DNA from: Puccinellia tenuiflora
Lineage: Eukaryota > Streptophyta > Magnoliopsida > Poales > Poaceae
Length of the DNA stretch: 64,000 nucleotides
Assembly: GCA_012064385.1 (NCBI GenBank)
Contig: QRDG01000406.1
Location: forward strand, 1 to 64,000
Reading direction: 5' to 3'
Shown here: one piece after another, positions 24,147 through 36,110 of the stretch
Layout: each line of letters begins with the position of its first letter
How positions within the stretch are numbered: the stretch's first letter is position 1
The notes under the pieces: model-generated
The model's database searches: none
What the model was told of the DNA's origin: nothing
Seen by the model: only the letters and a program-made list of their open reading frames with translations
Position numbers and translations under genes: made by a program

Positions 24147-25811
24147 GAAAGCGCGCTCGTCGATTTCCTGTGTGAGAACTGGGATATGTTCGCCTGGTGT
24201 CCAGCCGACATGCCGGGCATACCCAGGGAATTCGCCGAGCACGAACTACAAATCTTGCCTAACGCAAGACCCGTCAAACAAACTATGCGCCATTTCGCAG
24301 AGCCGAAGTGTCTTGCCATCGGGCAGGAAATCGACAGGCTCCTGGCAGCCAAATTCATCCGAGAGATCAAGAAGTCAGACTGGGTGGCTAACCCTGTACT
24401 CGTGCCAAAGAAAAACACAGACATACTCCGCATGTGTGTAGACTTCACTTCATTAAATAAGTGTTGTCCAAAGGATCACTTCCCCCTGCCACGTATCGAC
24501 CAAATTGTCGACTCAACGGCAGGCTGCGAGCGCCTCTGCTTCCTGGACGCCTACTCAGGTTATAACCAGATCCGGATGAAGGAGGAAGACGAAGACAAAA
24601 CATCATTCATCACGCCTTTCGGCGTCTACTGCTACACAACAATGCCCTTCGGGCTCAAGAACGCGGGTGCCACCTACCAACGCATGATGCAGAACTGCCT
24701 CAAGCAGCAAATCGGACGAAACGTCCAAGTCTATGTTGACGACATAGTCATCAAGACCAAGAAAGAAGTAACGCTCCTTGACGACCTGCGCGACACATTT
24801 GTCGTGCTCAAGAAGTATCATATCAAGCTCAACCCAACGAAGTGCGTGTTCGGTGTTCCAGCCGGGCAGCTGCTCGGGTACCTCGTATCCGCACGTGGTA
24901 TCGAAGCAAATCCGGAGAAGATACAAGCACTCCTGAAGATGCCGGAGCCTTCAAAGCTTTGGGAGGTCTAGCAGCCCTCTGGGCGAATAGCTGCACTCAG
25001 CAGATTCATCAGCAAGTTGGGCGAAAAAGCGCTCCCATTTTATCAGCTGATGAAGAAGATAGATCGGTTCGAGTGGACGCCAGAAGCTCAAGAAGCATTC
25101 ATCAACCTCAAGCGCATGCTGTCGACTCCACCAATCCTGGTAGCTCCTCAGGAGAAGGAGCCATTGTACCTCTACATAGCTGCCACGAACCGAGTGGTCA
25201 GTACAGTGCTGGTGGTCGAACGCGCAGAAGAAGGAAGAGCCCATGGAGTGCAGAGGCCCATATATTACCTCAGCGAGGTCTTGTCCCTCTCCAAGCAAAG
25301 ATACCCCCACTACCAGAAGCTTGCTTATGGTGTATTCATGACTTCGCGCAAGGTGGCACATTATTTCCAAGAGCACCCGATCATGGTAGTGAGCGCGGCA
25401 CCACTTGCGGACATCCTGAACAACTCCAAGGCAACCGGCAGGGTAGCCAAATGGAGCATCGAATTAGGTCCTCTGGACCTAACATACAAACACCCAACAT
25501 CGATCAAGGCACAGGACTTACCTGACTTTACCACCAAATGGACGGAGATAAAGTTGCCCTCAGTACCTGATACATCGAACTCTTGGACCATGTACTTCGA
25601 CGGCTCGAAGAGGAATGAAGGAGCAGGCGTAGGCGTTATCCTCATATCGCCAAAGGGTGACAAGTTGCGCTACGTCTTGCAGATGGACTTTGAGAAACCA
25701 TCCAACAACGAAGCCAAATATGAAGCCCTTATACATGGGATGAGGATGGCCAAGGAGTGCGGCACCGACCGCCTAATGATCTACGGCGACTCCAACTTGG
25801 TTGTACAGTAG
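24147..25811 (+). pseudogene. Element 2 reverse transcriptase and RNase H
   Basis: In frame after TAG 24144-24146. RT carries YVDD at 24732-24743. The RT-linked RNase H is followed by the start of the second RNase H (MYFDGSKRNEGAG, NNEAKYEAL, YGDSNLVVQ). Stops are TAG 24969-24971 and TAG 25809-25811. Each is one C-to-T change away from the Gln codon expected in the family. Confidence 0.85.
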
Positions 25812-27472
25812 ACCATGAAGGAGTGCAATGCCGCAACAAACAACATGATCGCCTACAGAAACCTGTATAACATCGTGGAGGGCAACTTTGACGGTTGCGA
25901 GCTCCGTCATGTCGGGCGCAACAGCAACGAAGAGGTGGACACCTTAGCAAACATTGGGTCCTTGAAATCTAAGGTGCCCTCCGGAGTCTTCTTGGAAAAG
26001 ATAAACAAAAGGTCGATCAAGATGGCGCGACCTGCGGCTCCCTCTACACCAGCAAGTGGGACGCCCGAGGTTGACGCCTCGAGCTCTGAGGCACCCGACT
26101 CGGAAAATCACCCAGTTGAAGTGTTCCTCGTCGAGCCCATATGGACGAAACCATTCCTGGCGTACATGCTACGTCAAGAACTTCCAGAAGACATAGTCGA
26201 AGCACGGAGCATCACTCGTCGTGCCAAAGCATTCACAATAATCAACGGAGAGCTTTACGAGCGAAGCATATCAGGCATCCTCCAGAGGTGCATCGCATCC
26301 GAGGATGGCAAGGCTATCCTCCTTGAGATCCACGCCGACACATGTGAGCACCACGCCAGTAGCAGGGCCTTAGTCGCCAAGGCCCTGCGAGCTTGGTTCT
26401 ACTAGCCCACAGCGCTCCATGACGATGAGGACATCGTCAGGCGATGCATCGGCTCTCAGAAGTTCGCCACCAAGCCTCACGCACCTACTTTAGAGCTGAA
26501 AACAATCCCGCTGGCGTGGCCGTTCGCCCAGTGAGGACTCGATATGGTCGGACCACTAAGGAAATCTGCTCGTGGTTGACACACTCACCTCCTGGTGGCA
26601 GTTGACAAGTTCACAAAGTGAATAGAGGCTGTGCCAATCACAAACGCAGCGGCAACAACTGCCGTCAACTTCATCAGGTCCATTATTTTCCGTTTCGGTG
26701 TGCCACATAGCATAATCACCGATAATGGAACAAATTTCACCGCTGAAGAGTTCCAAGATTTCTGCAAAGAACAAGGCATCAAGCTCAACTACGCCTCGGT
26801 CGCACATCCACAGTCCAATGGACAGGTGGAAAAAGCGAACGGCCTCGTCTGCAGCGGTGTCAAAAAACGCCTATTCGTGCCACTCAAGCGCGCGGCGGGT
26901 GCCTGGGTGGAGGAGTTACCCGTTGTCCTGTGGAGTTTACGCACCACGCCCAACAGATCAACCCAGTACACCCCATTCTTCATGGCGTACAGAGCAGAAG
27001 CAGTCCTACCTCACGACTTGTGCTTCGACGCACCTCGTGTTGTGGCATACGATGAAGATGACGCCAACGAAGCGCTCGAAGACGACGTCGACTTGCTGGA
27101 TGAGGCGCGAGACATCGCACTCGCCCGCACCGCAACATACCAGCAGAGCTTGCGCAACTACCATAGCTGTCGACTGCGAACCAGGTCATTTGTGGAAGGT
27201 GACCTGGTGCTCCGGCTCAAACAAAAGAAGGTGCATAAGCTCGCCTCCCCATGGGAGGGACCCTTTATCATTGCTGAGGTCATTGGCGGAGGAGCGTACC
27301 GCTTGAAGAATCCAAGAAACGGAGAGCTCTCGCACAACCCGTGGAACGCTGTACATCTACGTTATCGGGTGACACAGCGGAGGAGACAGAGATGTCCTGC
27401 TCATCAGGATCCACCCGCAAGTCTGGGGCAGCGGATGTGCCTTTACCCTCGGGCAGCGGTGGTAAACTAACA
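25812..27472 (+). pseudogene. Element 2 second RNase H end and integrase
   Basis: The integrase DDE is visible: Asp 26541, Asp 26721 and Glu 26829, with 35 residues between the last two. The HHCC finger has lost its last Cys (CIGS instead of CxxC). Stops are TAG 26403-26405, TGA 26532-26534, TGA 26577-26579 and TGA 26619-26621, mostly at places where relatives have Trp. The frame ends with TAA at about 27468-27470. It is not functional as it stands. Confidence 0.85.
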
Positions 27473-27566
27473 AAAGTGGAGAACCCCTTCAAAGGGCAAC
27501 AGTAAAAAAGTTGAGAACAGGCCAAAAGGAATGCTAATTCAAAACAAGTAGTAAAAAACCACATGA

Positions 27567-28541
27567 TTACCTCAGACACAGGGTGCTCCGTGCTGAAGGG
27601 GGTGACTGGCGATCGAAGACGTGCGTCTCACCAACCTTCAACATGGTCAGAGCGCACACGCGAGCCTCGACTTCGCCCGCCGAAAGCTCCTCTGCAGATA
27701 CGCGTGTCGCGTCCACAGAACCAACGTACTCATACAGCGGGTGCTCCCGAGCCTGAATAGGGTGCACGCGCCGTTTGATAAACGTGGCGATCAAGTGCAC
27801 CCCGTTCACCTCCTTGCCCGCGGTCTTCAACAACGTGGACACACGAGACAACAACGGGGACACTTCCTTGGCCTCCCGAACGTCGGGTCGGTGCGACCAC
27901 GAGTTCTTCTTCTCCACAATGATGCCGCCTTGGAACGGTGGCACTCCATACAACTGCCCCGGCTTGTAGAAGTCGGAAACGTAGAACCATTTCTTCCTCC
28001 AGTTTTGCGCGGACTCGAGCTGCTTCAGGTCGAAGTAGTCGATGTCCCCGCGCGTCTAGATCCCGAAGCTGCCGATAGGATACACGCCGCGAGAGCCGGC
28101 GTTGCGCTTCACATTGAAGATCCGCTGCCACAACCCCCAGTGCGGGTGTATCCCCAGGAAACACTCGCACAAGACGATGAAGCAGGAAATGTGGAGCATG
28201 GCGTTGGGGGTGAAGTCGTGCAGCTGTACGCCGTACGCGTACATCAAGGCGCGGAAGAATTCGTGAACAGGGAAGGTGAATCCCCTGTTCACGAAGTCGA
28301 CGAAGCAGACGCGCTCGTCGTCTCGGGGACGAGGGGAAACCTCGTCGCCGGGAGGCTGCGTCTTCATCTTCTCCAGCGACGGCAGGTGGCTGTCGCGGCG
28401 CAGTGCCTCAAGCTGACACTCGGTCACGGAAGACCGTTGCCAGCCGCCATGCACCTTTTTCAAATCGCCCGCCGCGGTGGCACCGGCGGCGGCAGCGGCG
28501 GCGGCTCCGATGGTCTTCTTGCCGCTAGTCTTCTTCGTCAT
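27567..28541 (-). pseudogene. Element 2 antisense PF04195-type gene, one stop
   Basis: A frame of about 325 codons starting at ATG 28541, with a single TAG at 28058-28056. An Ala-rich start leads to the conserved block around FRALMYAYGVQLHDFTPNAM and FLGIHPHWGLW, similar to element 1 exon 1. The second, coiled-coil exon of element 1 is absent. Only about 95 bp separate this frame from the pol end. Function unknown. Confidence 0.7.
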
Positions 28542-29719
28542 GGTGGTGTGAGGAGGAACTAAGCTCTCTTGCTAGCTATGTTGGCCGGGAAGACGGCTGA
28601 AGGGCGCAGGAGGAAGAAGGATGAACTGGGCGGTGAGAATTGGTATTTTTCACCCCATAGCCCATACATCTCTATTTATCTCGCAGAGCAAGTAAATCTT
28701 CGCCCTTGATTTTCGCATCATGCGGCACGGCGAAGATCACACCCTACACGTGGCGAGCGTGGAGGGCAACCGTCGTGGGCCGCATCGCCCACTATGCACG
28801 GGAAACGAGGAGGCCATCATCATGGCGCCGCGTAAAATTCGTAGCGTGTGGTCAAAACTGACGCGGTGACGCGTCCTGTCATTTCGTGGCAGGCCAAGCG
28901 GCAGAGCGCATCGGTTGCGATGAGCACGCCAATGACATCGTCAATGACGTAATCCAAGGTCAGCTTTCATTCAAATCCTTCACAACATACTCAACCTAAT
29001 ACATCATCAGGTCCTGAAGGCATTCGACTAAATGTCGTAAACTCCATGTTACTCCCATCGGGAGCAAAAATTCTCCTAGCAATCTACAAGGCTAGCGGGC
29101 TTAGATTATCCCCAATTACAAGTAATTCAACATAATCTCGGGGGCTACTCCTATCGGGAGCGCTGGCGCGCACCCGATAACTATAAGACTGAAAGGCACT
29201 CGAAAGGTTATCGACTCCGGTCTAACCTGAGCAAAAGCAAAGAAAATTCCCGAGATGAATCAGACACAATTGACCCTCGGATGCTGCATTTACCATGCAA
29301 AGGTAAGACCCACCGATTCGTCGTGTAGGGCTGGGACTGGCAGCAGCAGCTGAAGTACCTGACAACTGTGTCGCGCCAACAGGCGTGATGAAAATCCCGA
29401 CGGACGCGTTGGGTACCCTAAAAGCTCAGTTCGACTCTGTGAGACCTCAAATATGGCTTCGAATGGTCAAGCCTCCGAATTCGAGCCCGGGGACTTGAGT
29501 TTGATGTAGGCTGGTAGAGTTTGTGCCCAAGAGCACTTAACTGGTCCCGATACTGTCGAGTGAACCAGGCCTGCCCTGCCAAACATCCCACGACTAAAGC
29601 GCCCTGCAAAACGGGTATGAAGCACACCATCTAAAGCTAAAAGCTATCTACTTGAACACCTGACTAAGGGTGGAGTCCCTGCCAGACTCCCTGAAGTCTA
29701 CCAGGTCCTCGGGGGCTAC
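28542..29719. other. Element 2 3' non-coding region with polypurine tract
   Basis: No credible gene. It holds the A/T box at 28673-28679 for the antisense gene. The phrase CTCGGGGGCTACT appears twice, at about 29136-29149 and 29708-29720. The second is the polypurine tract before the LTR. Confidence 0.6.
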
Positions 29720-30180
29720 TGACGTGGGTGTACCCTTCGGGTGCCCCACGGATTGGATACTTGGTGTTCAATATCGTCACGGACCACGGAACAAGGCTAA
29801 GGAGAAGGCCCATACCGAGGGAAACAAGCCCAAGAGGAGACAAAGACAAGGTCGATTACGAATTGTAACCCTAGTCGGTAGAGGGTTCCCGAGACCCAGC
29901 CCTACTACTTAAGGGCTGGGAGGGCTACCGGCTAGGGACACGCTCATACCTGCCACCAAAACCCTAGCGAGATCGCATCTACTGATCTCGCCATTGTAAC
30001 CCCTTTGTAAGCTCCATCAATCAATACCAGACAAGCAGGACGTAGGGCTTTGACCTTCGGGGGCCTGAACCTGGGTAAATCGTGTTTGTCAGCCGACGGA
30101 TTCACCAACACCACCATCTTCTCCTCTTCTCTAAACCCAAGGATGATCTCCGAGGGATTTGGCGTGGTAACCCCACGTCA
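29720..30180 (+). repeat. 3' LTR of element 2
   Basis: 461 bp with inverted ends TGACGTGGG and CCCCACGTCA. No second copy is in the window, so no age can be given. The 5-bp flank to the right is GATGT. Confidence 0.85.
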
Positions 30181-30260
30181 GATGTATTTAGACATCTTTT
30201 AGTGTGTAGATACATCTAAATATAGATAAATGAAACTCAAGTATTTTGAAACGGAGGGAG
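30181..30260. mobile_element. Right end of a Stowaway-like MITE
   Basis: Ends GAAACGGAGGGAG/TA, the mirror of the Stowaway terminus CTCCCTCCGTTTC with its TA target. The left half is missing, which shows that element 2 was inserted in, or recombined with, this MITE. Confidence 0.7.
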
Positions 30261-30549
30261 TAGTTGTGCTTACTTTGGAGGTTACACGAACAACAATCTT
30301 TGTGTGATTATGACTTGATTTACTACCAGATTGTGTTTCAAAGGAAGTATGCAGAGCACTCACAAAGAGGATTCGGAACAAGTAGACTCCATAAGATGAG
30401 CTTCAGTTATGGTGAGACCAAGTGGCAAGGATTTTGCTGTTCTATCTAGCAGCCTAGCATGTAATATGTATTTACCTCATTAGTGTGATTCACAGTGTAC
30501 TTCCTTTACGGACACATTTTTTTAATGAAAACACTGGTCTTAAATAATA

Positions 30550-30815
30550 CTCCATCTATTCCTTAACATAAGTTGTCTAAGGTTTTGGCGAGAATATTAA
30601 GACATCGGTCTGTATGTGGCGTACTTATTTTCTCATGAAAAATCGAGAGATAGGAGTCCCTAATAGCCACAAATTGAAAATAATCCTTTAAATCCCTCAG
30701 TTTCATATTGTGACTCATTTGTGAATGACTATAATTGTCTATAAATCGCAATATACCCTATATTTTGGATTTTTTCTCAAATCCTCAGGCACCATATATC
30801 AAGAAACGGAAGGAG
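30550..30815. mobile_element. Degenerate Stowaway-like MITE
   Basis: Bounded by TA (30548-30549 and 30816-30817). The terminal inverted repeats CTCCATCTATTCCTT and CTCCTTCCGTTTCTT match at most positions. 266 bp, non-coding. Confidence 0.6.
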
Positions 30816-30909
30816 TAAAATTTAACAACTAAGTAGCCTTTTAAAATTGAATGATATCCGCCCTGTGGTATGTGGTAAGTTGATCGCAATTTACATGGAC
30901 CACGAAACA

Positions 30910-31990
30910 GGCTTTCGTCCCGCTTTATAAATAAAGCAACATGTCAAGCAAGTCTATACACAGTTACAAACATAAGGAAGGGCGGGAAAAGAACCCGCAT
31001 GCTGGGGCAACAGCACAAGTAAGCCCAAGGAGAAGCAGCAAGACGTGGGGGGGGGGGGGGGGGGGAGCGGTGAGAGAGTTACATCAGGGGGAGGGAGAGA
31101 AAGAGAGCGAGAACAAAAACTAAGCCCCTCCGGCGCTAGCTGGAAGTAGTGGACGAGATGCGCCGAGCGGTCTCCACAAGTCTATCGAGAATGTCATCCA
31201 GCTGCCCCCTGTCCCGCTGCCTAGACAACGGGTGCCACTGCTGCAAGAAAGACAGAAAGGTAAACATCGAGTCAGAAGCACGTCGGAGAAAGATCCGCTC
31301 GATCACCATCTTATTGCGAATTGTCCATAAGGTCCACGTCAACGCGGCAAATACCAACCAGAAGAGGCGTCGCCTCTCCCCGGTACGGTTCGCCTGGATA
31401 TCTAAGAACTCACCGAGGTCCGAGGCCTGCCAGGCAGGCCCAAGCGCCTCATGGACGAAATTCCATAGAAACCTGGCAGCGGGGCAGGTGAAGAGGATGT
31501 GGGTTCCCGTCTCGGGGATCCCACACATGGGACAAAGCCCATCACCCGGCCCCTGTCGCTTGCGTACCTCCACCCCTGACGGGAGGCGGTCCCTAAGAAG
31601 CTGTCACACGAAGATTTTGATTTTTAACGGTAAGGGAGCCTTCCAGAGAGGAGAGGCCCAAGCTCTAACTGGGTTACTAAAAAGACTCCGATAAGCCGAC
31701 TTTACAGAGAACGTCCCAGAGGGCGCCAAGTGCCATGACACGAGGTCTCGGCCACCCGGCAGCGCCTCCGGAAGTAAACTCCGTAACTCCGCCCAGGCTG
31801 TAGCCTCGGCAATACAAAATGTTCGTCGGAACGTGATGTTCCAATTCCCATTGAGTATCACCGCGCCCACCAGCTGCATCGGATCCGCGCAGATAGCAAA
31901 CAGAGAGGGGAACCACAGTGGTGCTCTTGACGATCTGAAAAAAGATGAGGAAAATGATTGTAGACGAAGAGAAATGAATTGGCTAGGAGG
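30910..31990 (-). mobile_element. 5'-truncated LINE, 3' part
   Basis: On the minus strand the RT C-terminal region (31940-31604) reads into a zf-RVT zinc finger domain (31573-31136) with CPMCGIPETGTH. A TGA where Trp is expected divides them. The 3' end near 30910 has TTTATTTATAAAGCG, usual for grass LINEs. A G19 run (31047-31065) lies in the 3' untranslated part. The element is dead. Confidence 0.8.
31047..31065 (+). repeat. Homopolymer of 19 G
   Basis: A pure G run followed by GA-rich sequence. It is a low-complexity tract whose true length is uncertain in any assembly. Confidence 0.8.
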
Positions 31991-32640
31991 GCAAATATGA
32001 CCAAACATTCTTTTTAACAATTTATTTTTCAGTATTTTGTACAATTATTTTTTGAAAATATTTTTGAGAAATCTAATGATTGGCATTTACAACAACATTA
32101 CACGTGCATTACACGTGCCCAATTACTAGTAAGCTATAAAGAACTGATCCTACGCAAGGTGTCACTACACAATTGGTGGGAGACGAGGAGCAACCACAGC
32201 GTCCTATTTCCTCCAATAATACGGATTGGAGAAGATGTCAAACCACCTCAACGCGAGTCCCCCAACACAAATCCGATTAGGCACGCCTACCCGCCGATCA
32301 CCCAGATCGTCTCTAAGTGCTAATAATTACAGTACGTAGTAGTATTTGACTATTTGCTATCGATCACCCAGATCAAAGCCATAATTAAGGAAAGGAAAAC
32401 AGGATCCAGTCGATCCAGTGGTTTGTGTTTCAGTCATGCTGCGTGTTTGATCGCTAGCAGCACATGCACATGCTCGTGTCTCGACTGAGTACCGCTTTGG
32501 TAGTTGACCTATGTCTATGTGCGCGCGTCGTCGGAAAGAAAGCGGTGAGCGCGACCGAAGCGAAGGGCACCAGGCGAAGCGAAGCGCGGTCGATTGGACC
32601 CTGGGAGCGGGGCACTTTGGGCGGCCGGGGTGAACGGCAG
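31991..32640. other. Intergenic stretch, nothing recognised
   Basis: AT-rich on the left, more mixed on the right. No gene, repeat end or RNA could be supported. Confidence 0.5.
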
Positions 32641-32643
32641 CGA

Positions 32644-33553
32644 TTACAGGGGCGCCTCCTGCAGGCCGAGCACGCCGACGACCTCGCTCCGGAGATTCAC
32701 CACCGTGCAGTCCCTGGATGCCGCCACGAGGAGGACGTGGTCGATGAACGACGCGTGACCAACATGGCCGCACACGTCGCGCTCGCGCACCTGCTTGAGC
32801 ACCGTGGTCTTGCCGACTCTTTGAGGTAGGCAGTGGTGGACTTCGAACCCGACGGCAGCTCCAGCTACGCGAGCTGGAGGAGCAGCGGTGGCGGCGCTTG
32901 CGCGTGGCCAGCACGGCGCCCTGCTCCTGGAATGCGGGGACGATCTTAACGAAGAGCTGGCCGGCGTCGTGCCGCGCCTTGATGGAGGCCACCTCGTCCT
33001 GCACGTCTTTCACGCGCCGCAGCCACGGCTCCGGCGCCCCCTCCAGCGGCTTGAGGGTGGGACAAGGCCGTGTCCTTCCCCAACGACAAGGCCACCGCGC
33101 GCGCCTGGAGGTCGCCGCCGTCCACCTCTGTTGCCGCATCGATCGTCGGGGGCGGCCGAGCGAGGTCCTGGCCGTGGACCAGTTCGAACGCCGACACAGG
33201 CAGCGCTTCTTCGGAGGACCAACCGGGAGACAGGCGCCGGAGATGCAGTGGCGGCGGGGAGTCCGCCCCGAGCGTGTCCCGTCCGGCAGCAGCTCTAGGA
33301 GCCGGTCCACCTCGCGGCGGAGGAAGCGGTGGAGGCGCGCGGCCTGGCGGAGCACTGGGTCGTATGGAAGGCGGCGCCGCCCCGAGGGGCGCCGATCCTC
33401 TTGCTCACGACCGGAATAGGGCAGCAGCAGCCGAGGCGTGGCGGCCCCTGGCCCCGTCCTGCACCTTGTCGGGCGGCGGTTGGAAACGGAGGCGACGTCG
33501 ACGGGCTCCAGCTGGCAGTCGCGCGCTACGGCGAGCGCAGGGTCCGACTCCAT
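32644..33553 (-). pseudogene. NLR (CC-NB-ARC) gene fragment
   Basis: On the minus strand the P-loop RVGKTTVLKQV lies at about 32785-32820. It is followed by FIDHVLLVAASRDCTVVNL and EVVGVLGLQEAPL, as in RPS2-like plant NLRs, and then a stop at 32646-32644. Upstream, EPWLRRVKDVQDEVASIK (about 33030-32970) fits the coiled-coil linker, but in a different frame. The NB-ARC core after the kinase-2 region and all LRRs are absent. It is a frameshifted, truncated relic of an immune receptor gene. Confidence 0.6.
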
Positions 33554-33979
33554 GTCGCCCTCCGCGGTCTCGTGCTTCTAAATTTCCGCACGATTGGCCC
33601 CGGACGGCCTTCAGCAGCGTCGACAGTGGCTTCGGGTCCTCGTCGGAGCTCACGGAGAGACGAAGGGTACGAGTTAGAGAAGTGTACGGGCTGCTCGAGT
33701 TTGCTAGTAAATGCACAGTTTTTTGTTTTGCAAAAATAAACACTTTTCCTATTTAACAGACGTCTGTTTTATAATTTAGAAACAGACATATTTTTGGTCC
33801 GTTGGATGTCTCGCACGTATCGCCGCGCGCTCTCCCTCCGCTTTCCCTTTCTCCTCTTGTCGCGTGGCTGAGTGAGCATGTCCTTTTCTTTTCTTTTTTC
33901 CTTTTTGATTGAGTTTTCATTTCGTGGTCGAGCCTTTTCACTCTGCCCGTCGTGAAGCTTGGGGAGAGGGGCGGATTCG

Positions 33980-34185
33980 ATGGCGGAGTCGTCGCCACCG
34001 GCTCAGCCGGTGCTGGGGAGGTGGTGCTTCTCAAGCCAGCGGCGATCAGTTGGAGAGAGCCGCGACCGCGGACCCGGCGCTAGATCAGTTGGAGAGAGCC
34101 GCCGCTGGCTTCCATCGTCGTCCAACGGCGACGAGATCGGCGCTTCGCGAGCGTGTAAGACCTGCGCACCGCCGTCGACATAGGT
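33980..34185 (+). other. Exon-like GC-rich segment, unrecognised
   Basis: An ATG with a 67-aa frame beginning MAESSPPAQPVLGRW. The phrase GATCAGTTGGAGAGAGCCGC occurs twice, 39 nt apart (34044 and 34083). It looks like a captured or relic first exon. No function is assigned. Confidence 0.3.
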
Positions 34186-34609
34186 ATCCCTATATCCCCC
34201 CTCCCGCCCCCAAATCTGGCTGATGTGTTCCTTGATTTCTGTCTTTTTTAAGCTCGTGTTTTCGCCAGACCTGCAAGTGATTATGGTCTGCCGTGGCGGT
34301 AGCTTCGTGTGTATGTTGTATGTCCGTGGATTTTTTTAGTAGAACTCTAAGATTTGCGTGTCAGGGAGATAGTCCCTCAATAGTATCGCTTCAGATACCC
34401 CTCAAATTGTGTGGATTTTGATTTTGCTGATGCTAGGGTTTAGTTTTGGTGATTTGATCAGGATTTAGAATGATTCTCGTTAGGGTGATTCTAAATCCTG
34501 TGAAATTCTCTAATCTCTGAAGGAAGTATTCATTTGTTTTGTTCTGTGCTAGCTTGTCAATAAAGTATATATGATCAATACTGCTGGTTACTTGGAGAGC
34601 CTGGTACCT

Positions 34610-34830
34610 GGTACGCGAGGAATGAAGTAACTCGGCAGATGATTTTCACTGCCTGCCGCTTCCTAGATGATTGTTATTCGCCTCTTAAAGCTGAACTTCG
34701 TGCATGCACAGAAGGATTGCAGGTGGCTCTTCAGTCTACTCCATTGCCGATCATCATCGAAACTTATTGCTCTCAACTTGTTGAAGCTACCAGTTCTTCG
34801 AATCGCGACAGATCACCACATCTACACTTG
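34610..34830 (+). pseudogene. RNase H (RVT_3-like) scrap from a LINE
   Basis: The translated segment with LKAELRACTEGLQVAL fits the middle of the plant LINE RNase H-like domain. The rest of the domain is missing. Confidence 0.45.
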
Positions 34831-34854
34831 ATTTCAGTTTCTTATTTCTTTAGC

Positions 34855-36110
34855 TATTATTTTTATATTAATTTCAGTCTCTTAGTGTTTGAGAAGTAAG
34901 ATTTTTTTTTGAGGAAAAGGATCCGATCCATATATTTCTTCTTATTTTTCTCATGATTTCATCGATTCAGTCTCTTATTTGTTCAGCTTTGTTATTTAAT
35001 ATTTCAGCCTTTCATTGTTTGTTCTTATTCTTTCAGCTTCTTAGTATCTCAGTTATTCATTATTTCAGCCTTTCAGTGATTGTTCAGTGATTATTCTTAT
35101 TCTTTCAGCCTTTTTAGTGTTTCATCCTCTCAGTTTTATCATTATTTCAGTCTCTTACTGTTTCATTATTTCAGCCTTCAGTTATTTATTCTATCATTTT
35201 TCAGCGGTTGAGCTTATTTGTCATCAGTTATTGTATAATTTCAGTCTCTCTCATCTTATTTGTTCAGTCACATAGTCTCTCAGTAAGTCTTTAGTTTTTT
35301 ATTATTGCAGCCTTAGTCTCTTAGTGATTCAGTTACTTAGTCTCTCAGTGTTTGGTCTCAGTTACTTATTCTTTGATCTTACTCTCTTATTCTTTCAGCC
35401 TCTTAGTGATTCTTTGATCTTAGTCACTTATTATTCAGTGACTTAGTCTCTCAGTGATTCAGTTACTTACTCATTTTTTTGACATTTCACTCAGTATCTT
35501 AGTTATTCAGCTTTTTGTTGATCTTTTTGCCTCACTTTGTTTATTTGTCTCTCAGTTCTGCGACACTCATTTCTCAACATTTTCAATTTTAGTTGAGTCT
35601 TTCAGCTAGTCATTTCTCTTCATTTCAAAATTCAGACATTCTTAGTTTTCATTTTTCAATGATTACTCTTTCTTTGCTCAGTCTTCAGTTATCAATCGGT
35701 CCAATACAGTTTACTCTTTCTTAGTATTCAGTTTTCAATCAATCAGTATCTAGCTTACACTTTCATTTAGTCTTTCAGTATCATTCTTAGTTTTCATTCT
35801 TCATTGTTTAATCTTTCTTTGCGCAGTCTTTCAGTTCTCAATATTCAAGTCTTATTATTCTTAGTTTTCATTCTTCATTGCTTACTCTTTCTTTGCTCAG
35901 TATTCAGTTTTCAATATGTCCAATATACTTCTTAGTCTTCAGTATGTTGGCTCAATCTCAGTCATGTTTTCTTCTGTTTTTCAGTCACTCTCTGTTTAGT
36001 TTTCAGTATTATCATTCCCTCTCTTTCTATTTCTTCATCCATCGGTATCCCTTCTTTGTATTTTTTTAGACTTCAGTATGATTTGCAGGGGTAAGGTTTT
36101 TTTCTGGTTT
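34855..36110 (+). repeat. Pyrimidine-rich low-complexity tract full of TCAG/TTAG
   Basis: About 1.25 kb made mainly of T and C, with TTTCAG, TCTCAG and CTTAGT repeated dozens of times at irregular spacing. No coding sense is apparent. Many of the words look like plant 3' splice sites. Confidence 0.75.

Larger units (their letters stand above)
22421..30180 (+). mobile_element. Element 2: 5'-truncated Tat-like Gypsy element
   Basis: It lacks its 5' LTR, primer site and the start of gag. From gag onward the order is protease, RT, double RNase H, integrase, antisense PF04195-type gene, polypurine tract and one 461-bp LTR. All sense coding remains in a single frame from 22425 to 27470 but is interrupted by nine stop codons. 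It is related to, but clearly diverged from, element 1. The left junction lies inside element A DNA near 22421. The right flank is a MITE remnant. Confidence 0.9.

Noticed and set aside
31047..31065. G19 run as a functional quadruplex
   Set aside because: It lies in a dead LINE, and homopolymer length is unreliable. Nothing else supports a role.
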